Shown piece by piece: positions 22,615-31,224 of a stretch of 37,093 nucleotides of DNA. The position numbers were made by a program, and so were the translations under genes. Numbering within the stretch: the first letter of the stretch is position 1; the number at the start of each line of letters is the position of its first letter. The stretch lies in NCBI GenBank assembly GCA_902784685.1, contig CACZWA010000004.1, forward strand, positions 1-37,093, in the 5' to 3' direction. The notes under the pieces are model-generated. The model did no database searches. It was not told the origin of the DNA and saw nothing but the letters and a program-made list of their open reading frames with translations. This stretch comes from an uncultured Ruminococcus sp. (GTDB lineage Bacteria; Bacillota; Clostridia; RUG12999).

Positions 22615-24660
22615 CTATCTTAAAATTTTGTTGTATTCAACCGCATTGCTTTCTGCAGCCTCGTTGTCGCTTACAAGATAGCTGTCGAGTATTTTTCTCG
22701 CAACTCCGACGACCTGATTGCCCTCGCCCAAAATACCGCCGTTTTCTATTATGCAGGCAACGGCAATTTTCGGGTTGTCATAAGGCGCATAAGCAATAAA
22801 CAAGCTGTCGTTTTTACTGCTGCTTGTCTGCGCTGTGCCTGTTTTTCCGCCAACTCTGTAAGGAGCGTCCTCAAACACGGAGGAGGTACTTCCTTCTGTT
22901 GTAACGGCAAGCATACCTGCGTGAACAATATTCCAATATTTATCGTCTATATCAATTTTTCTCACAATCTGCGGAGCTGATTTTTTTATTTTATGCCCTG
23001 TTTCGCCCGAAATAACGGTATCAACAAGGTACGGTTTATAAAGCGTTCCCTTGTTTGCAAGAGCGGCGCAGTAGTTTGCAAGCTGTAATATGGTAAATTT
23101 ATTATCAGACTGTCCTATTGCCGCCTGAATTGTATCGGCAGGATACCAGTCGCCTCCCGAAGCCTCACGTTCTTCGGGTCCTGCAACAACGCCTGCGGAT
23201 TCTCCGCCTATTTCTATACCTGTTTCCTTGCCGAAGCCGAACATTTTTGCATACTCGTTAATTTTTTTTATTTTAAGCCTTCTGCCGGTTTCAAAGAAAA
23301 AAATGTTACATGAATTTTCAAGTGCGCCCACAACGTCAAGTTCGCCGTGATTTCTGCCGTAATAGCCGTAAATCCAGCATGACGGGGTATAATCGGGAGC
23401 GTAATATTGGTACTGACCGGTACACTCGATATGCTCATGCGCACTAATAACACCCTCATTAAGTCCAGCAAGCGCCACAAGCGGCTTGAAGGTTGAACCG
23501 GGAGAATATGTTCCTACTGTTGCTCTGTTATAAAGAGGCTTGTTTTTATCTTCAATAAGCGCATTATAATCCTTGCTGAAAGTCGCAGGGTTATAATCGG
23601 GGCAGCTTGCAAAAGCCAACACTGCTCCTGAGTTTACGTCAACCGCAACCGCCGCACCGCCGCCTATGAAATTCGCTCCTTCTTTTTCCCGTATCCGGGC
23701 TATTGCCTCGGCAAGCGCACTTTCCGCCGCCGTTTGCATATCAATATCAATCGTAAGCATAACACGGTTTCCGGGCACTGCCGGCACATCCTCGTTTACA
23801 ACCGTGGTTTGCCCGTTTACATCAATCGTAATGCCTGTTTTGCCGTCTACCCCTTTAAGGTCGGACTCAAGATATTTTTCAAGACCTGTCTTACCGACAT
23901 AATCCTGCATACCGTAGCCCTTGCCTTTAAGCTCAGAATATTCTTCTTCGTTTATAAGTCCGATATATCCCATCATATGCGAAGCCGTGTTTCCAAGCGG
24001 ATAATCTCTCACCGGAACAACATCAACGCTTATGCATGGATATTTTCGCCTGTTCTCTTTAAGCTCGGAAATAACGCTTATATCAACGTCACGCACAAAT
24101 TCAAAAGGCGTGCTTTTACTGAAATTACTGCGTTTCATATCAAAGCGAAGTCCCATAATTTTTCTGACAAGCGCTTCGCCGAAATCGTCTTTTATTTCAT
24201 ATTTATCTTTAAGAAAATCAAAAACCTGTGCGGCTGTTTCGTCCTCGTCAAATTTAAAGTTGTCCTTCCATTTCTGCTCCGCTTCCGCAGACTCAAACGT
24301 AAATTCATACGGCTTTGCTAAAGTTATCGGAAGAGAATCAGAATACGGCTTTTCGATACGCTCCGCAAGCAAAATAAGCTCCGAAAGCGCATTATTAAGC
24401 TCTTCATCATTAAGTCCCACATCTTCTATAAAAACCGTTTCTATTGTTTTGTTTGTTGCGATAATTCTTCCGTATTTATCGGCTATTTCCCCTCTCGGTG
24501 CGTCGAGCGTTTTCGAGGAATACCCTCTGCTGCTGCTTATTGCCGAATAATACTTGCCGTTAACAACCTGAAGGTTAACGGCACGGAGCAAAAGCACAGT
24601 CGCAAGAACAGCGCCGAAAAGCCCTATAATATTGACTCTGTTTTTAAAAAATTCTTTCAT
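22615..24660 (-). CDS. mrdA: Penicillin-binding protein 2 (elongasome transpeptidase)
   Basis: This class B PBP cross-links peptidoglycan in the MreB elongasome, normally with RodA. One N-terminal transmembrane helix (about 8-28) precedes the pedestal/dimerisation domain (LDAPRGEIADKYGRIIATN) and the transpeptidase domain. The active-site motifs are STFK (about 389-392), SCN in LENSCNIFFFETG and KTGTAQTSS near residue 610. About 681 residues is normal. An ATG at 24669 has its AAGGTG site one base away; the ATG at 24660, ten bases from it, is preferred. It overlaps the end of mreD by 17 bases. No rodA is seen in the window. Confidence 0.95.
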   Translation of the reverse strand: MKEFFKNRVNIIGLFGAVLATVLLLRAVNLQVVNGKYYSAISSSRGYSSKTLDAPRGEIADKYGRIIATNKTIETVFIEDVGLNDEELNNALSELILLAERIEKPYSDSLPITLAKPYEFTFESAEAEQKWKDNFKFDEDETAAQVFDFLKDKYEIKDDFGEALVRKIMGLRFDMKRSNFSKSTPFEFVRDVDISVISELKENRRKYPCISVDVVPVRDYPLGNTASHMMGYIGLINEEEYSELKGKGYGMQDYVGKTGLEKYLESDLKGVDGKTGITIDVNGQTTVVNEDVPAVPGNRVMLTIDIDMQTAAESALAEAIARIREKEGANFIGGGAAVAVDVNSGAVLAFASCPDYNPATFSKDYNALIEDKNKPLYNRATVGTYSPGSTFKPLVALAGLNEGVISAHEHIECTGQYQYYAPDYTPSCWIYGYYGRNHGELDVVGALENSCNIFFFETGRRLKIKKINEYAKMFGFGKETGIEIGGESAGVVAGPEEREASGGDWYPADTIQAAIGQSDNKFTILQLANYCAALANKGTLYKPYLVDTVISGETGHKIKKSAPQIVRKIDIDDKYWNIVHAGMLAVTTEGSTSSVFEDAPYRVGGKTGTAQTSSSKNDSLFIAYAPYDNPKIAVACIIENGGILGEGNQVVGVARKILDSYLVSDNEAAESNAVEYNKILR

Positions 24661-25138
24661 TTCGGTCATGCACCTTTCCGATTAAAAGGTAAAGAAGCGG
24701 GGATATAACCGTGTTATAAACACAGCCCGGAAGTATGTACCGTACAAGCGAGTACCAAAAACCCGCTTCACTGCCCATAAATATCTGAAAAATGTAGGTT
24801 ACAATATTATATCCGAAGCTTAAGGCAAACACGGTCACAGCCGCCGAAAAATAGTTTTTTTCAAGTATTGTTTCGTATGTAATTCCGCAAAGCACACTTA
24901 TTGCAAGATAAACCAATGCGTGCGCCCCAATGGGACTTGCCGAAATAAAATCCGTAACAAAGCCCATACATACCGCCATAACAAGTCCTCTTTCTTTGCC
25001 GTAAAAAATGCAGAAGCATATGAGGGCAACAAGAACAAATTGCGGCATTACACCAAATACCGAAATAAACTCAAATGCCTTTGCGCTGTCGAACAAATAC
25101 GAAAACGCAAATATAAGAAAATTAAGAAATATTGTCAT
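24644..25138 (-). CDS. mreD: Rod shape-determining protein MreD
   Basis: MreD is a small integral membrane protein of the elongasome that binds MreC and the MreB complex. The 164-residue sequence has five or six hydrophobic segments across its length (about 2-18, 27-47, 50-68, 72-90, 95-118, 135-158). It contains the family-like GFVTDFISASPIGAHAL. The ATG follows GGGAGGGGAC. Its 3' end overlaps the mrdA start, and mreC lies 21 bases upstream, as expected for the mreBCD-mrdA order. Confidence 0.9.
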   Translation of the reverse strand: MTIFLNFLIFAFSYLFDSAKAFEFISVFGVMPQFVLVALICFCIFYGKERGLVMAVCMGFVTDFISASPIGAHALVYLAISVLCGITYETILEKNYFSAAVTVFALSFGYNIVTYIFQIFMGSEAGFWYSLVRYILPGCVYNTVISPLLYLLIGKVHDRNERIF

Positions 25139-25159
25139 GTCCCCTCCCTTCCGTAATCT

Positions 25160-25996
25160 TTAAAATGATGTGATTACCGTAACTTCTTTAAGATTATAAA
25201 TATCTACCGCAACATCAACGGTTATTTTTTTTGTTATCTGCCCCGAAACGGCTTCAACGGTTTTTACCTTGCCGATTATGATTCCCTTCGGGTACATATT
25301 TCCAAGACCCGATGTTTCCAACGTGTCGCCGATTGAAATATCTGCATCCTTTACAGTATAGTTAAAGGCGCATTCACCCGATGAGGCAAGCTTTATATCA
25401 CCCTCCACTATACCGCACTCGCCCGAGCGTATAACGTTTGCGCTGACGCTTGAATAGCTGTCTAAAACTGTTGTTACTCTTGCCCAGTTTGTGCCTGCCA
25501 TAGTAACGCTTCCGACAAGACCGCCGCTGTCCGTGACAACGTTGCCGACATCTATACCGTCCGCCGTACCTTTATTCACGACAAACTCGTTGTTCCATGT
25601 TGAAAACGACCTTCCGACAACCTCGCAGGCAACCGTTGTATAGTTATCCTGCCTATCTTTAAGGTCAAGCATTTTCCGAAGCCTGTCATTTTCGTTTTTA
25701 AGCTCATCAAGCCTTTCGTTTTCGTTTTCGAGCTGTTTTATCTGTTTTTTAAGCTGTTTATTTTCTTTCACGGCAGATTTACTTTGTGACAAATCTTCAA
25801 AAAAATTGCCGATACCGCCTGTTACCGCTCCGAAAACGGATTTTATGGGCGTGACAATGACGTTTACGACATTTGTAAGCCCGGAAGCTTCCGTTCCGTC
25901 ACCTCTTGCTATAACCGCCACACTGCATATAAGCGCAAGCACGACGGCGGAAACGATTACCACATTCCAATAATTGCGGTTAATAAAATTCCACAT
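25160..25996 (-). CDS. mreC: Rod shape-determining protein MreC
   Basis: MreC is a bitopic membrane protein that activates PBP2/RodA and links to MreB. The 278-residue protein has a transmembrane helix at about 12-30 and an extracytoplasmic coiled coil at about 72-118 (KENKQLKKQIKQLENENERL). A two-lobed beta domain follows, with VVGRSFSTWNNEFVVNKG, GLVGSVTMAG and YPKGIIIGKV. It lies between mreB and mreD with short gaps, in one transcription unit. Confidence 0.94.
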   Translation of the reverse strand: MWNFINRNYWNVVIVSAVVLALICSVAVIARGDGTEASGLTNVVNVIVTPIKSVFGAVTGGIGNFFEDLSQSKSAVKENKQLKKQIKQLENENERLDELKNENDRLRKMLDLKDRQDNYTTVACEVVGRSFSTWNNEFVVNKGTADGIDVGNVVTDSGGLVGSVTMAGTNWARVTTVLDSYSSVSANVIRSGECGIVEGDIKLASSGECAFNYTVKDADISIGDTLETSGLGNMYPKGIIIGKVKTVEAVSGQITKKITVDVAVDIYNLKEVTVITSF

Positions 25997-26011
25997 TTGC
26001 AGTCATTCCTT

Positions 26012-27034
26012 TTATCTTGGTCTGCCGCTCTTTTCAAGGATTTTCCGAAGCATCGGTCTTTCCTCGCCCTCAAGAAGTTTTCCTATTCCGTCTATAACAC
26101 CGTTTAAGGGATTTTCGGCAATATTTACTTTAATATCGGTTTCAAGCTCTATTATTTTATCAAGTCCCCGAAGAAGCGCGCCGCCGCCCGCAAGCATAAT
26201 ACCTCTGTCCATAATATCTGCGGCAAGCTCCGGCGGAGTTTTTTCGAGCGTGCTTTTAATGCAGTCTATAATATTGTAAATCGGTTCTGCAAGAGCTTCT
26301 CTTACCTGGTCCGCTCTTATCTCGACATGGCGGGGAAGTCCCGAAATAAGGTCTCTTCCTTTAATCTGCATTACGCCTTCGCCTTCATACGGATACGCAC
26401 TGCCTATCTGGATTTTTATATCCTCGGCCGTTCTGTCACCAACCTGAAGATTAAATTCTCGTTTTATATATTGAAGAATTGCGCTGTCAAAGGTATCTCC
26501 CGCAACACGCAGAGAATTGCTTATTACAATGCCGCCGAGAGAAATAACGGCAACCTCGCTTGTACCGCCGCCAATATCAACAATCATACTGCCTGTCGGC
26601 TCGTCAACGGGAAGCCCTGCGCCGATTGCGGCGCTCATCGGCTCATAAATCATATACACCTCTTTTGCGCCTGCCTGCATACCGGCTTCGTCAACGGCTC
26701 TTTTTTCAACCTCGGTAACACCGGACGGTATGCATATAACAACAAGCGGTTTTATGAATATGCCTGCCGAGCCGATAGCCTTTCTTATAAACTTTTTAAT
26801 CATAGCCTGCGTCACATCAAAATCGGCAATAACGCCGTCTTTCATGGGTCTTACGGCGTCAATGGTTCCGGGCGTTCTTCCTATCATGCTCTTTGCGTCG
26901 TTTCCCACGCTTAAAACCTCTCCCGTATTCTGATTAACCGCAACAACCGACGGTTCGTTTACAACAACACCCTTTCCTTTAACATAAACAAGAGTGTTTG
27001 CCGTTCCAAGGTCTATTCCGATATCTTTAAGCAT
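26012..27034 (-). CDS. mreB: Rod shape-determining actin homologue MreB
   Basis: MreB polymerises under the membrane and guides lateral wall synthesis. The 340-residue protein has the actin-fold phosphate loops [19 protein letters not shown] (4-22) and [18 protein letters not shown]. It also has the adenosine-binding end [15 protein letters not shown]. The ATG at 27034 ([10 protein letters not shown]) lies 9 bases after AAAGGA; a TTG three codons earlier overlaps the site. Five bases separate it from maf. In many Clostridia radC lies between maf and mreB; here radC is fused to prmC. Confidence 0.97.
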   Translation of the reverse strand: MLKDIGIDLGTANTLVYVKGKGVVVNEPSVVAVNQNTGEVLSVGNDAKSMIGRTPGTIDAVRPMKDGVIADFDVTQAMIKKFIRKAIGSAGIFIKPLVVICIPSGVTEVEKRAVDEAGMQAGAKEVYMIYEPMSAAIGAGLPVDEPTGSMIVDIGGGTSEVAVISLGGIVISNSLRVAGDTFDSAILQYIKREFNLQVGDRTAEDIKIQIGSAYPYEGEGVMQIKGRDLISGLPRHVEIRADQVREALAEPIYNIIDCIKSTLEKTPPELAADIMDRGIMLAGGGALLRGLDKIIELETDIKVNIAENPLNGVIDGIGKLLEGEERPMLRKILEKSGRPR

Positions 27035-27039
27035 TTTAA

Positions 27040-27705
27040 TCAATCCTTTCTCTGCTCTTTTAAGTATTCCTCAGCGTTCACCTTTATTATTCCGTTTTCA
27101 ACATATAATTCCGGCGAAAAATCGCTGTTTACCGTTTTAAAAAAAGTTTCGGTCGGAAAACCGACAACATTAAAATAATCTCCGTCGATTTTCTCCGCAA
27201 AAGCTCCGCCATGCCCCTGTATTCCGTAAGCTCCGGCTTTGTCTTTATATTCGCCTGTATCCAGATAGCTTTCTATTTCGCTTTCCGACAGGTTTTTAAA
27301 CTTAACCTTTGTTTTACAAAAAGCGCAGGCGCAACGGTCATTTTTGCCGTCGAGCTTCCAAAGGCATATTCCCGTTACAACCTCATGGGTGTTCCCCGAA
27401 AAGCGGCAAAGCATTTCCTTTGCATTCTCACGGTCCTTCGGCTTTCCTATAATCTCTCCGTCATACACAACAACGGTATCGGCAGAAACAACCAAATATA
27501 TAACGCCGTCTTTTCTTATAACCTGTTTTGCGGCGGCGCTTCCTTTTAAAAGCGCAAGCTCCTGAGTATAAATTTCGGGAGGCACGCCTTCTTTTTCAAT
27601 ATTTTCGTCTACATTCGGAAGAATTATTTCCGCATCTATATTAAGGTCTTTAAAAATTGTCCTTCGCCTGGGCGATGCGGACGCCAAAATAACCTGTAAT
27701 TTCAA
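27040..27705 (-). CDS. maf: Maf family nucleotide pyrophosphatase
   Basis: Maf proteins hydrolyse non-canonical or canonical nucleoside triphosphates (dTTP/UTP type in this branch) and are linked to septum control in Bacillus. Signatures are [10 protein letters not shown] (6-15), [16 protein letters not shown] and [25 protein letters not shown] start at 27705 ([14 protein letters not shown]) is chosen because it lies 7 bases after AAGGTG; a TTG two codons upstream is only one base away. The length is 221 residues, with a C-terminal tail ([18 protein letters not shown]) about 20-30 longer than usual. It sits directly upstream of mreB. Confidence 0.93.
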   Translation of the reverse strand: MKLQVILASASPRRRTIFKDLNIDAEIILPNVDENIEKEGVPPEIYTQELALLKGSAAAKQVIRKDGVIYLVVSADTVVVYDGEIIGKPKDRENAKEMLCRFSGNTHEVVTGICLWKLDGKNDRCACAFCKTKVKFKNLSESEIESYLDTGEYKDKAGAYGIQGHGGAFAEKIDGDYFNVVGFPTETFFKTVNSDFSPELYVENGIIKVNAEEYLKEQRKD

Positions 27706-27717
27706 AAACAATCACCT

Positions 27718-28206
27718 TCATTTAAGGAATTTAAGTTTTTTAAGGCAGAGCGTGGCGCAAATCCCCGTAAAAGCCCCTGCGCCAACCGAAACAAAACCCA
27801 AAATCCAAAGATAATTTATAATGTATATATTACTCATAATAATGCACGATACCGCAACCTGCGCAAAATTATGCGCAAATGCTCCCAAAATTGCCGTTCC
27901 CGTAAGGCTTATTTTCGGTATTTTCCCCGCAAGGCTCATTGCCGCAAGAGCGGCTATTCCGCCGCAAAGCGAGTACGGAAGCGACATTGCGCCGCCGTAA
28001 ATTGCCGCCGCAAGAAGACATCTTACCACGGTTACGGCAAGAGCGGATGCCGTACCGAAAAGCTGCATAACAAGCATGGTTATTATATTTGCAAGTCCGA
28101 GCTTGCCGCCCGGCACGGTAAAGCCTGACGGAATTAACGTTTCCGCCCATTGTAAAGCCATTGCAAGCGCTGTAAAGATACCGAGCTTTATGTATTTGTT
28201 GTTCAT
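27718..28206 (-). CDS. Gx transporter family membrane protein (Hpre_diP_synt_I)
   Basis: This 162-residue integral membrane protein resembles the Gx transporter family, historically annotated heptaprenyl diphosphate synthase component I (PF07456). It looks like an ECF-transporter S component. Five or six hydrophobic segments span the protein, with IPSGFTVPGGKLGLANIITMLVM characteristic of the family near residues 25-48. The substrate is unknown. It is paired with a NusG domain II protein immediately upstream, a pair seen in many Clostridia, often near electron-transport or isoprenoid genes. It ends 12 bases before maf. Confidence 0.82.
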   Translation of the reverse strand: MNNKYIKLGIFTALAMALQWAETLIPSGFTVPGGKLGLANIITMLVMQLFGTASALAVTVVRCLLAAAIYGGAMSLPYSLCGGIAALAAMSLAGKIPKISLTGTAILGAFAHNFAQVAVSCIIMSNIYIINYLWILGFVSVGAGAFTGICATLCLKKLKFLK

Positions 28207-28217
28207 TTTGCTTTCCT

Positions 28218-28595
28218 CTATCTGCTCACGGCGTCGGTCTCCGTTTTGCCGCTTATATAAACCGTGAGCCTATGCGGTGCGCAGACAATAATCTCGCCCG
28301 ATTTTGTAATCTTTTTATGCTTAACGTCAATCTGATTCGGGCAGTCCGAATATATCATATCCGCTCCCTCACGGTCTATACGCAAAATATTCTTACCGAA
28401 ATCCGTGTTTATTTCAATATCCTGCGGCTTGTCCCCAAGCGAATTTAAGCTGTACGAGGCATAAATTTTGCCGTTTGTTTCGATTACTATTTTTTCGGCA
28501 AAAGAGCGTCCTGCCGAAAGAACAAGCCCTGCCGCACAAATAAGGCAAATAAGCGCCGCAACAATAAAATCCGTAACGGTAAAATATTTAGTCAT
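28218..28595 (-). CDS. NusG domain II-containing membrane protein
   Basis: This 125-residue protein has one N-terminal transmembrane helix (about 9-30, FIVAALICLICAAGLVLSAG). An extracytoplasmic domain of about 90 residues follows, resembling NusG domain II (PF07009). The typical ending SGEIIVCAPHRLTVYISG and the DCPNQ motif (CxxQxCVx-like, here DCPNQIDVK) are present. The function is not established. It precedes the Gx transporter gene by 11 bases, and the ATG follows AGAGGAAAAAG. Confidence 0.85.
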   Translation of the reverse strand: MTKYFTVTDFIVAALICLICAAGLVLSAGRSFAEKIVIETNGKIYASYSLNSLGDKPQDIEINTDFGKNILRIDREGADMIYSDCPNQIDVKHKKITKSGEIIVCAPHRLTVYISGKTETDAVSR

Positions 28596-28635
28596 ATCTT
28601 TTTCCTCTGCTGAAAAATCAGCCGTGTCCGTGTTT

Positions 28636-29343
28636 CTATTTAACAGCTTTATAAAAATGTCCTCTTGTAAAGCTGAAATCCGCCTCGCTTTGACTTTTAA
28701 ACAAGTCTATCACTTTTTCGCACTCTTTTGCGGTTTCTGTCGTAAACATTAAATTCACAAAATCCGCCTTTCCCGAAAGCTCGGACATCTTGTCCGCCAT
28801 AAAAACAGGCTGTGAGTTAAGTATATATGCCGTACAGTCCTCGCAGTCGCAAACAAGACCGAGGTTTTCGCCCTTACGGTCCGAAAGTACGGCTTCCGCA
28901 GAGTTTTTACCACAATAGCCTTTACCTCTAAGCGGACAGTTGGCGGTTTTCATAAGCGCAATTCTGCCGTAGCCTATGACCTCAAGCGGAATTTCACTTT
29001 TGATTTTTCCGAGCTGAGCAAGGTTTAGCTCAGGCGACAGCGTTACTCTTTCAAAACCAAAGCCGTTAAACGCCTCGGCGGAGTAAGAGTTAAAAACATT
29101 TGCATCAACTGCTCCAATAAGCTTAAAGCCGAGCTTTAAAGCTTTTTCGGCAAGTCCGAGGTCTGAAAGGTACACCTTATCTGCGCCGTATTTTTTTATT
29201 TGCTCAAGAAGTTTAAAATATATGTCAAGCCGCTTTTCACGAATCACAGGCGGAAAAGCAGGCACAAGCCTCTCTTTGTCTTTTTCCTTTAAATACAGCC
29301 TTGCAGGGAAGTATATTTCTTTTATTTCCGTGTGCTTTCGCAC
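28636..29343 (-). CDS. U32/RlhA-like protein, C-terminal portion (separated by frameshift)
   Basis: This reading frame encodes the C-terminal half-barrel of a U32 peptidase-family protein (IYFPARLYLKEKDKERL, KVYLSDLGLAEKALKLGF, CPLRGKGYCGKNSAE). It opens with a GTG at 29343 that has no ribosome site. The frame stays open upstream to at least 29409 and encodes NLKRSKTAEFTAFVLNKEQL, which continues the preceding gene in the -1 frame. It is therefore best seen as the second piece of one gene disrupted at the A6 run 29408-29413. Joined, the two pieces give about 665 residues, near the length of E. coli RlhA (YdcP). Whether the piece is translated is unknown. Confidence 0.72.
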   Translation of the reverse strand: MRKHTEIKEIYFPARLYLKEKDKERLVPAFPPVIREKRLDIYFKLLEQIKKYGADKVYLSDLGLAEKALKLGFKLIGAVDANVFNSYSAEAFNGFGFERVTLSPELNLAQLGKIKSEIPLEVIGYGRIALMKTANCPLRGKGYCGKNSAEAVLSDRKGENLGLVCDCEDCTAYILNSQPVFMADKMSELSGKADFVNLMFTTETAKECEKVIDLFKSQSEADFSFTRGHFYKAVK

Positions 29344-29402
29344 AGCGTCAAGCTGTTCTTTATTTAAAACAAATGCGGTAAATTCCGCTGTTTTACTGCG
29401 TT

Positions 29403-30632
29403 TTAAGTTTTTTGGGGTATGAATTTTAAAGTCCGAAACCTCACGCTAAAGGGGTACGCTCCTGTTTTTTCAAGCTGAATGCGTACTCTTTCCTCGGTTA
29501 AAGGTGCGTTTTCCGCCTTTACAGCGGCATTTTCACCTTGCACATCAAAAGAAATATTTCCGCATTTTACGCTTAATTTCGGTTTTTCCTCAGGTTTTGC
29601 GTAAAAGTCAAATTCAACCGGTGTTTTGCGAAAATTGCAGTCCTCTTTGGAGTATTTTGCATATTCCTTCAAAAGCTCCGCATTTTGCTTTGAATATGCA
29701 TCATCGTTTGAAGCGTCTTTCTTCATAACGTCGGGTTTTCCGTCAAAAGGTGCGGAGGTAAAACCGCCCCGGCTGAAAACGCTTTCAAGACGTGCAAGCT
29801 CATCATCATCTATATTTTTTCCGCTGTCTATCGCTTTTCGGTATGCGGTGCAAACTGCCGCAACGTATTCGGGGCTATTCATTCTGCCCTCAATTTTCAG
29901 ACAGTCCGCTCCGCTTGCAAGCACTTTTCCAATCTCTGTGCCGAGGCACATATCAACAGGTCTTAAAAGATAGCCTTCGTCAATTCTTTTGTCGCCGCTA
30001 CCAAGCTTATACGGCAATCTGCACGGACCTGCGCATTTGCCTCGGTTGCCGCTTCTTCCACCGTAAAAACTGCTCATAAGACACAATCCCGAATACGAGT
30101 AACACTGCGCTCCGTGGACAAAAATCTCAATTTCAAGCCCGGGATTATTTCTGCATATACTTACCGTTTCGTCAAAAGAAAGCTCTCTCGCAACCACACA
30201 ACGGCTTGCGCCGAGCTTCTCCGTAAAAGCCGCCGAAGCGCTGTTCATTACTGCCGCTTGTGTACTTATGTGAAGCGGAAAATCAGGCAAATATTTTTTT
30301 AAAAGAGCAAGCAGGCCCATATCCTGCACCAGCACGGCGTCCGCTCCCGACTTTGCCGCAAAAGCGGCAAGCTTTACCGCTTCTTCTGTTTCCGTATCCG
30401 AAACGAGTGTGTTAAGAGTAACATATACCTTAACCCCACGAAGATGACAATAATCTACCGTTTCCGCAAAAGAAGTTTCTGTAAAGTTTTCAGCATAGCT
30501 TCTTGCGCCAAAGCTCGGCAAGCCGAGATAAACGCAGTCTGCGCCGCTTTGAACCGCCGCACGGGCGCTTGAGGCACCTCCTGCCGGAGCGAGAAGTTCA
30601 GGCTTGCGTCTGTTTTTAAAGCTATTATCCAT
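29403..30632 (-). CDS. U32 family protein with DUF3656 (RlhA-like), N-terminal portion
   Basis: Residues 1-300 form a TIM-barrel U32 domain beginning RRKPELLAPAGGASSARAAV. The hallmark is EIFVHGAQCYSYSGLCLMSS followed by GGRSGNRGKCAGPCRLPY, whose cysteines bind an iron-sulfur cluster in related proteins. About 110 residues of the DUF3656 region follow. RlhA (YdcP), with this architecture, hydroxylates C2501 of 23S rRNA; the same role is inferred, not shown. The ATG at 30632 overlaps the zapA stop by 8 bases; an earlier start would run through zapA. The frame ends at TAA (29405-29403) two codons after an A6 run, while the homologous sequence continues in the -1 frame. Confidence 0.85.
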   Translation of the reverse strand: MDNSFKNRRKPELLAPAGGASSARAAVQSGADCVYLGLPSFGARSYAENFTETSFAETVDYCHLRGVKVYVTLNTLVSDTETEEAVKLAAFAAKSGADAVLVQDMGLLALLKKYLPDFPLHISTQAAVMNSASAAFTEKLGASRCVVARELSFDETVSICRNNPGLEIEIFVHGAQCYSYSGLCLMSSFYGGRSGNRGKCAGPCRLPYKLGSGDKRIDEGYLLRPVDMCLGTEIGKVLASGADCLKIEGRMNSPEYVAAVCTAYRKAIDSGKNIDDDELARLESVFSRGGFTSAPFDGKPDVMKKDASNDDAYSKQNAELLKEYAKYSKEDCNFRKTPVEFDFYAKPEEKPKLSVKCGNISFDVQGENAAVKAENAPLTEERVRIQLEKTGAYPFSVRFRTLKFIPQKT

Positions 30633-30960
30633 GCGTGTCCGCACCGCCGTTATGTCTGCCGCCTGCGGCGCGCATAGAGTTAAGATTATTCTGCAAAAGC
30701 CTGTTTTTTTCTTCGGAAACGGAAAGAAGCTGTTCAAGCTCGGAGATTTTTTCGTTCTTTTTTTCGGACTCATCGGCAAGGTTAAGCGCCGCAAGCACAA
30801 GCTTCATAGATGAGCTTATGGCAAGTCCCGAAGCCGCCGAAATAGTCTTGTCCACATGGTCGGCAATTTTTCGGATATATTCCTCCGTTTCGCTTCCCAA
30901 AATAGTATATTCCCGTCCGTCAATAGTCACGGTTACTCTGCTTTTGTCTTCTGCCGGCAT
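30625..30960 (-). CDS. zapA: Cell division protein ZapA
   Basis: ZapA cross-links FtsZ filaments at the division site. The 111-residue protein has the N-terminal domain SRVTVTIDGREYTILGSETEEYIRKIADHVDKTI (about 7-40). A long helix, coiled coil at about 65-95 (ESEKKNEKISELEQLLSVSEEKNRLLQ), follows, then a short polar tail. The ATG follows GGGGGAAAG. It is the first gene after a sigma-A promoter and appears to head a minus-strand unit running to mgsA. The U32 gene overlaps its stop. Confidence 0.9.
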   Translation of the reverse strand: MPAEDKSRVTVTIDGREYTILGSETEEYIRKIADHVDKTISAASGLAISSSMKLVLAALNLADESEKKNEKISELEQLLSVSEEKNRLLQNNLNSMRAAGGRHNGGADTHG

Positions 30961-31017
30961 CTTCTTTCCCCCTCAGCTTTGCATTATGTAAAATATTCTC
31001 AATTTTACCATAATTAT

Positions 31018-31046
31018 ATTATAACACATATTTTTGTAAGATACAA
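31018..31046 (-). promoter_or_regulatory. Sigma-A promoter upstream of zapA and the shape/division cluster
   Basis: On the minus strand TTGTAT (31046-31041), a 17-base spacer and TATAAT (31023-31018) predict a start near 31011 and a leader of about 50 bases. It is back to back with the promoter of the M50 protease gene. Confidence 0.6.
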
Positions 31047-31116
31047 GTGTTTTTTGACGCTTAGGGAAATTTTATTAAAAATTTATCCTCCTTTTCCTGT
31101 TTTTGGGTAATAACCC

Positions 31117-31145
31117 TTGACTTTTTGGCTAAAATATAATAAAAT
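31117..31145 (+). promoter_or_regulatory. Sigma-A promoter of the M50 protease-scpAB operon
   Basis: TTGACT (31117-31122), 17 bases and TAAAAT (31140-31145) predict a start near 31152, leaving about 30 bases before the leader mini-frame and 50 before the protease ATG. Confidence 0.6.
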
Positions 31146-31182
31146 ATATAATGTACAATTATATTTAATAAACAGGAAAGGT

Positions 31183-31224
31183 ATGCTAAAATTCAACAGT
31201 TATGTTAAACAGTCTGCTATCTAA
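31183..31224 (+). other. Possible 13-codon leader frame overlapping the protease start
   Basis: The only good ribosome site upstream of the M50 protease gene (AGGAAAGG, 31174-31181) is next to an ATG at 31183 in another frame. It encodes MLKFNSYVKQSAI and stops at 31224, 22 bases past the protease ATG (31202). The protease ATG itself has no site of its own, so re-initiation or coupling is possible. The ribosome may instead use the distant site directly. Confidence 0.3.

Noticed and set aside
26327-26914. A 195-codon open frame opposite mreB
   Set aside because: Antisense to highly conserved mreB codons, with Asn/Cys/Tyr-rich composition and no start signals; a shadow frame.
29400-29445. Programmed -1 ribosomal frameshift in the U32 gene
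   Set aside because: The run is not in the register of a classic X XXY YYZ heptamer relative to the incoming frame, and the nearest hairpin (GCGG/CCGC) starts about 19 bases downstream, too far to be a usual stimulator. Plain slippage or sequence error is more likely.
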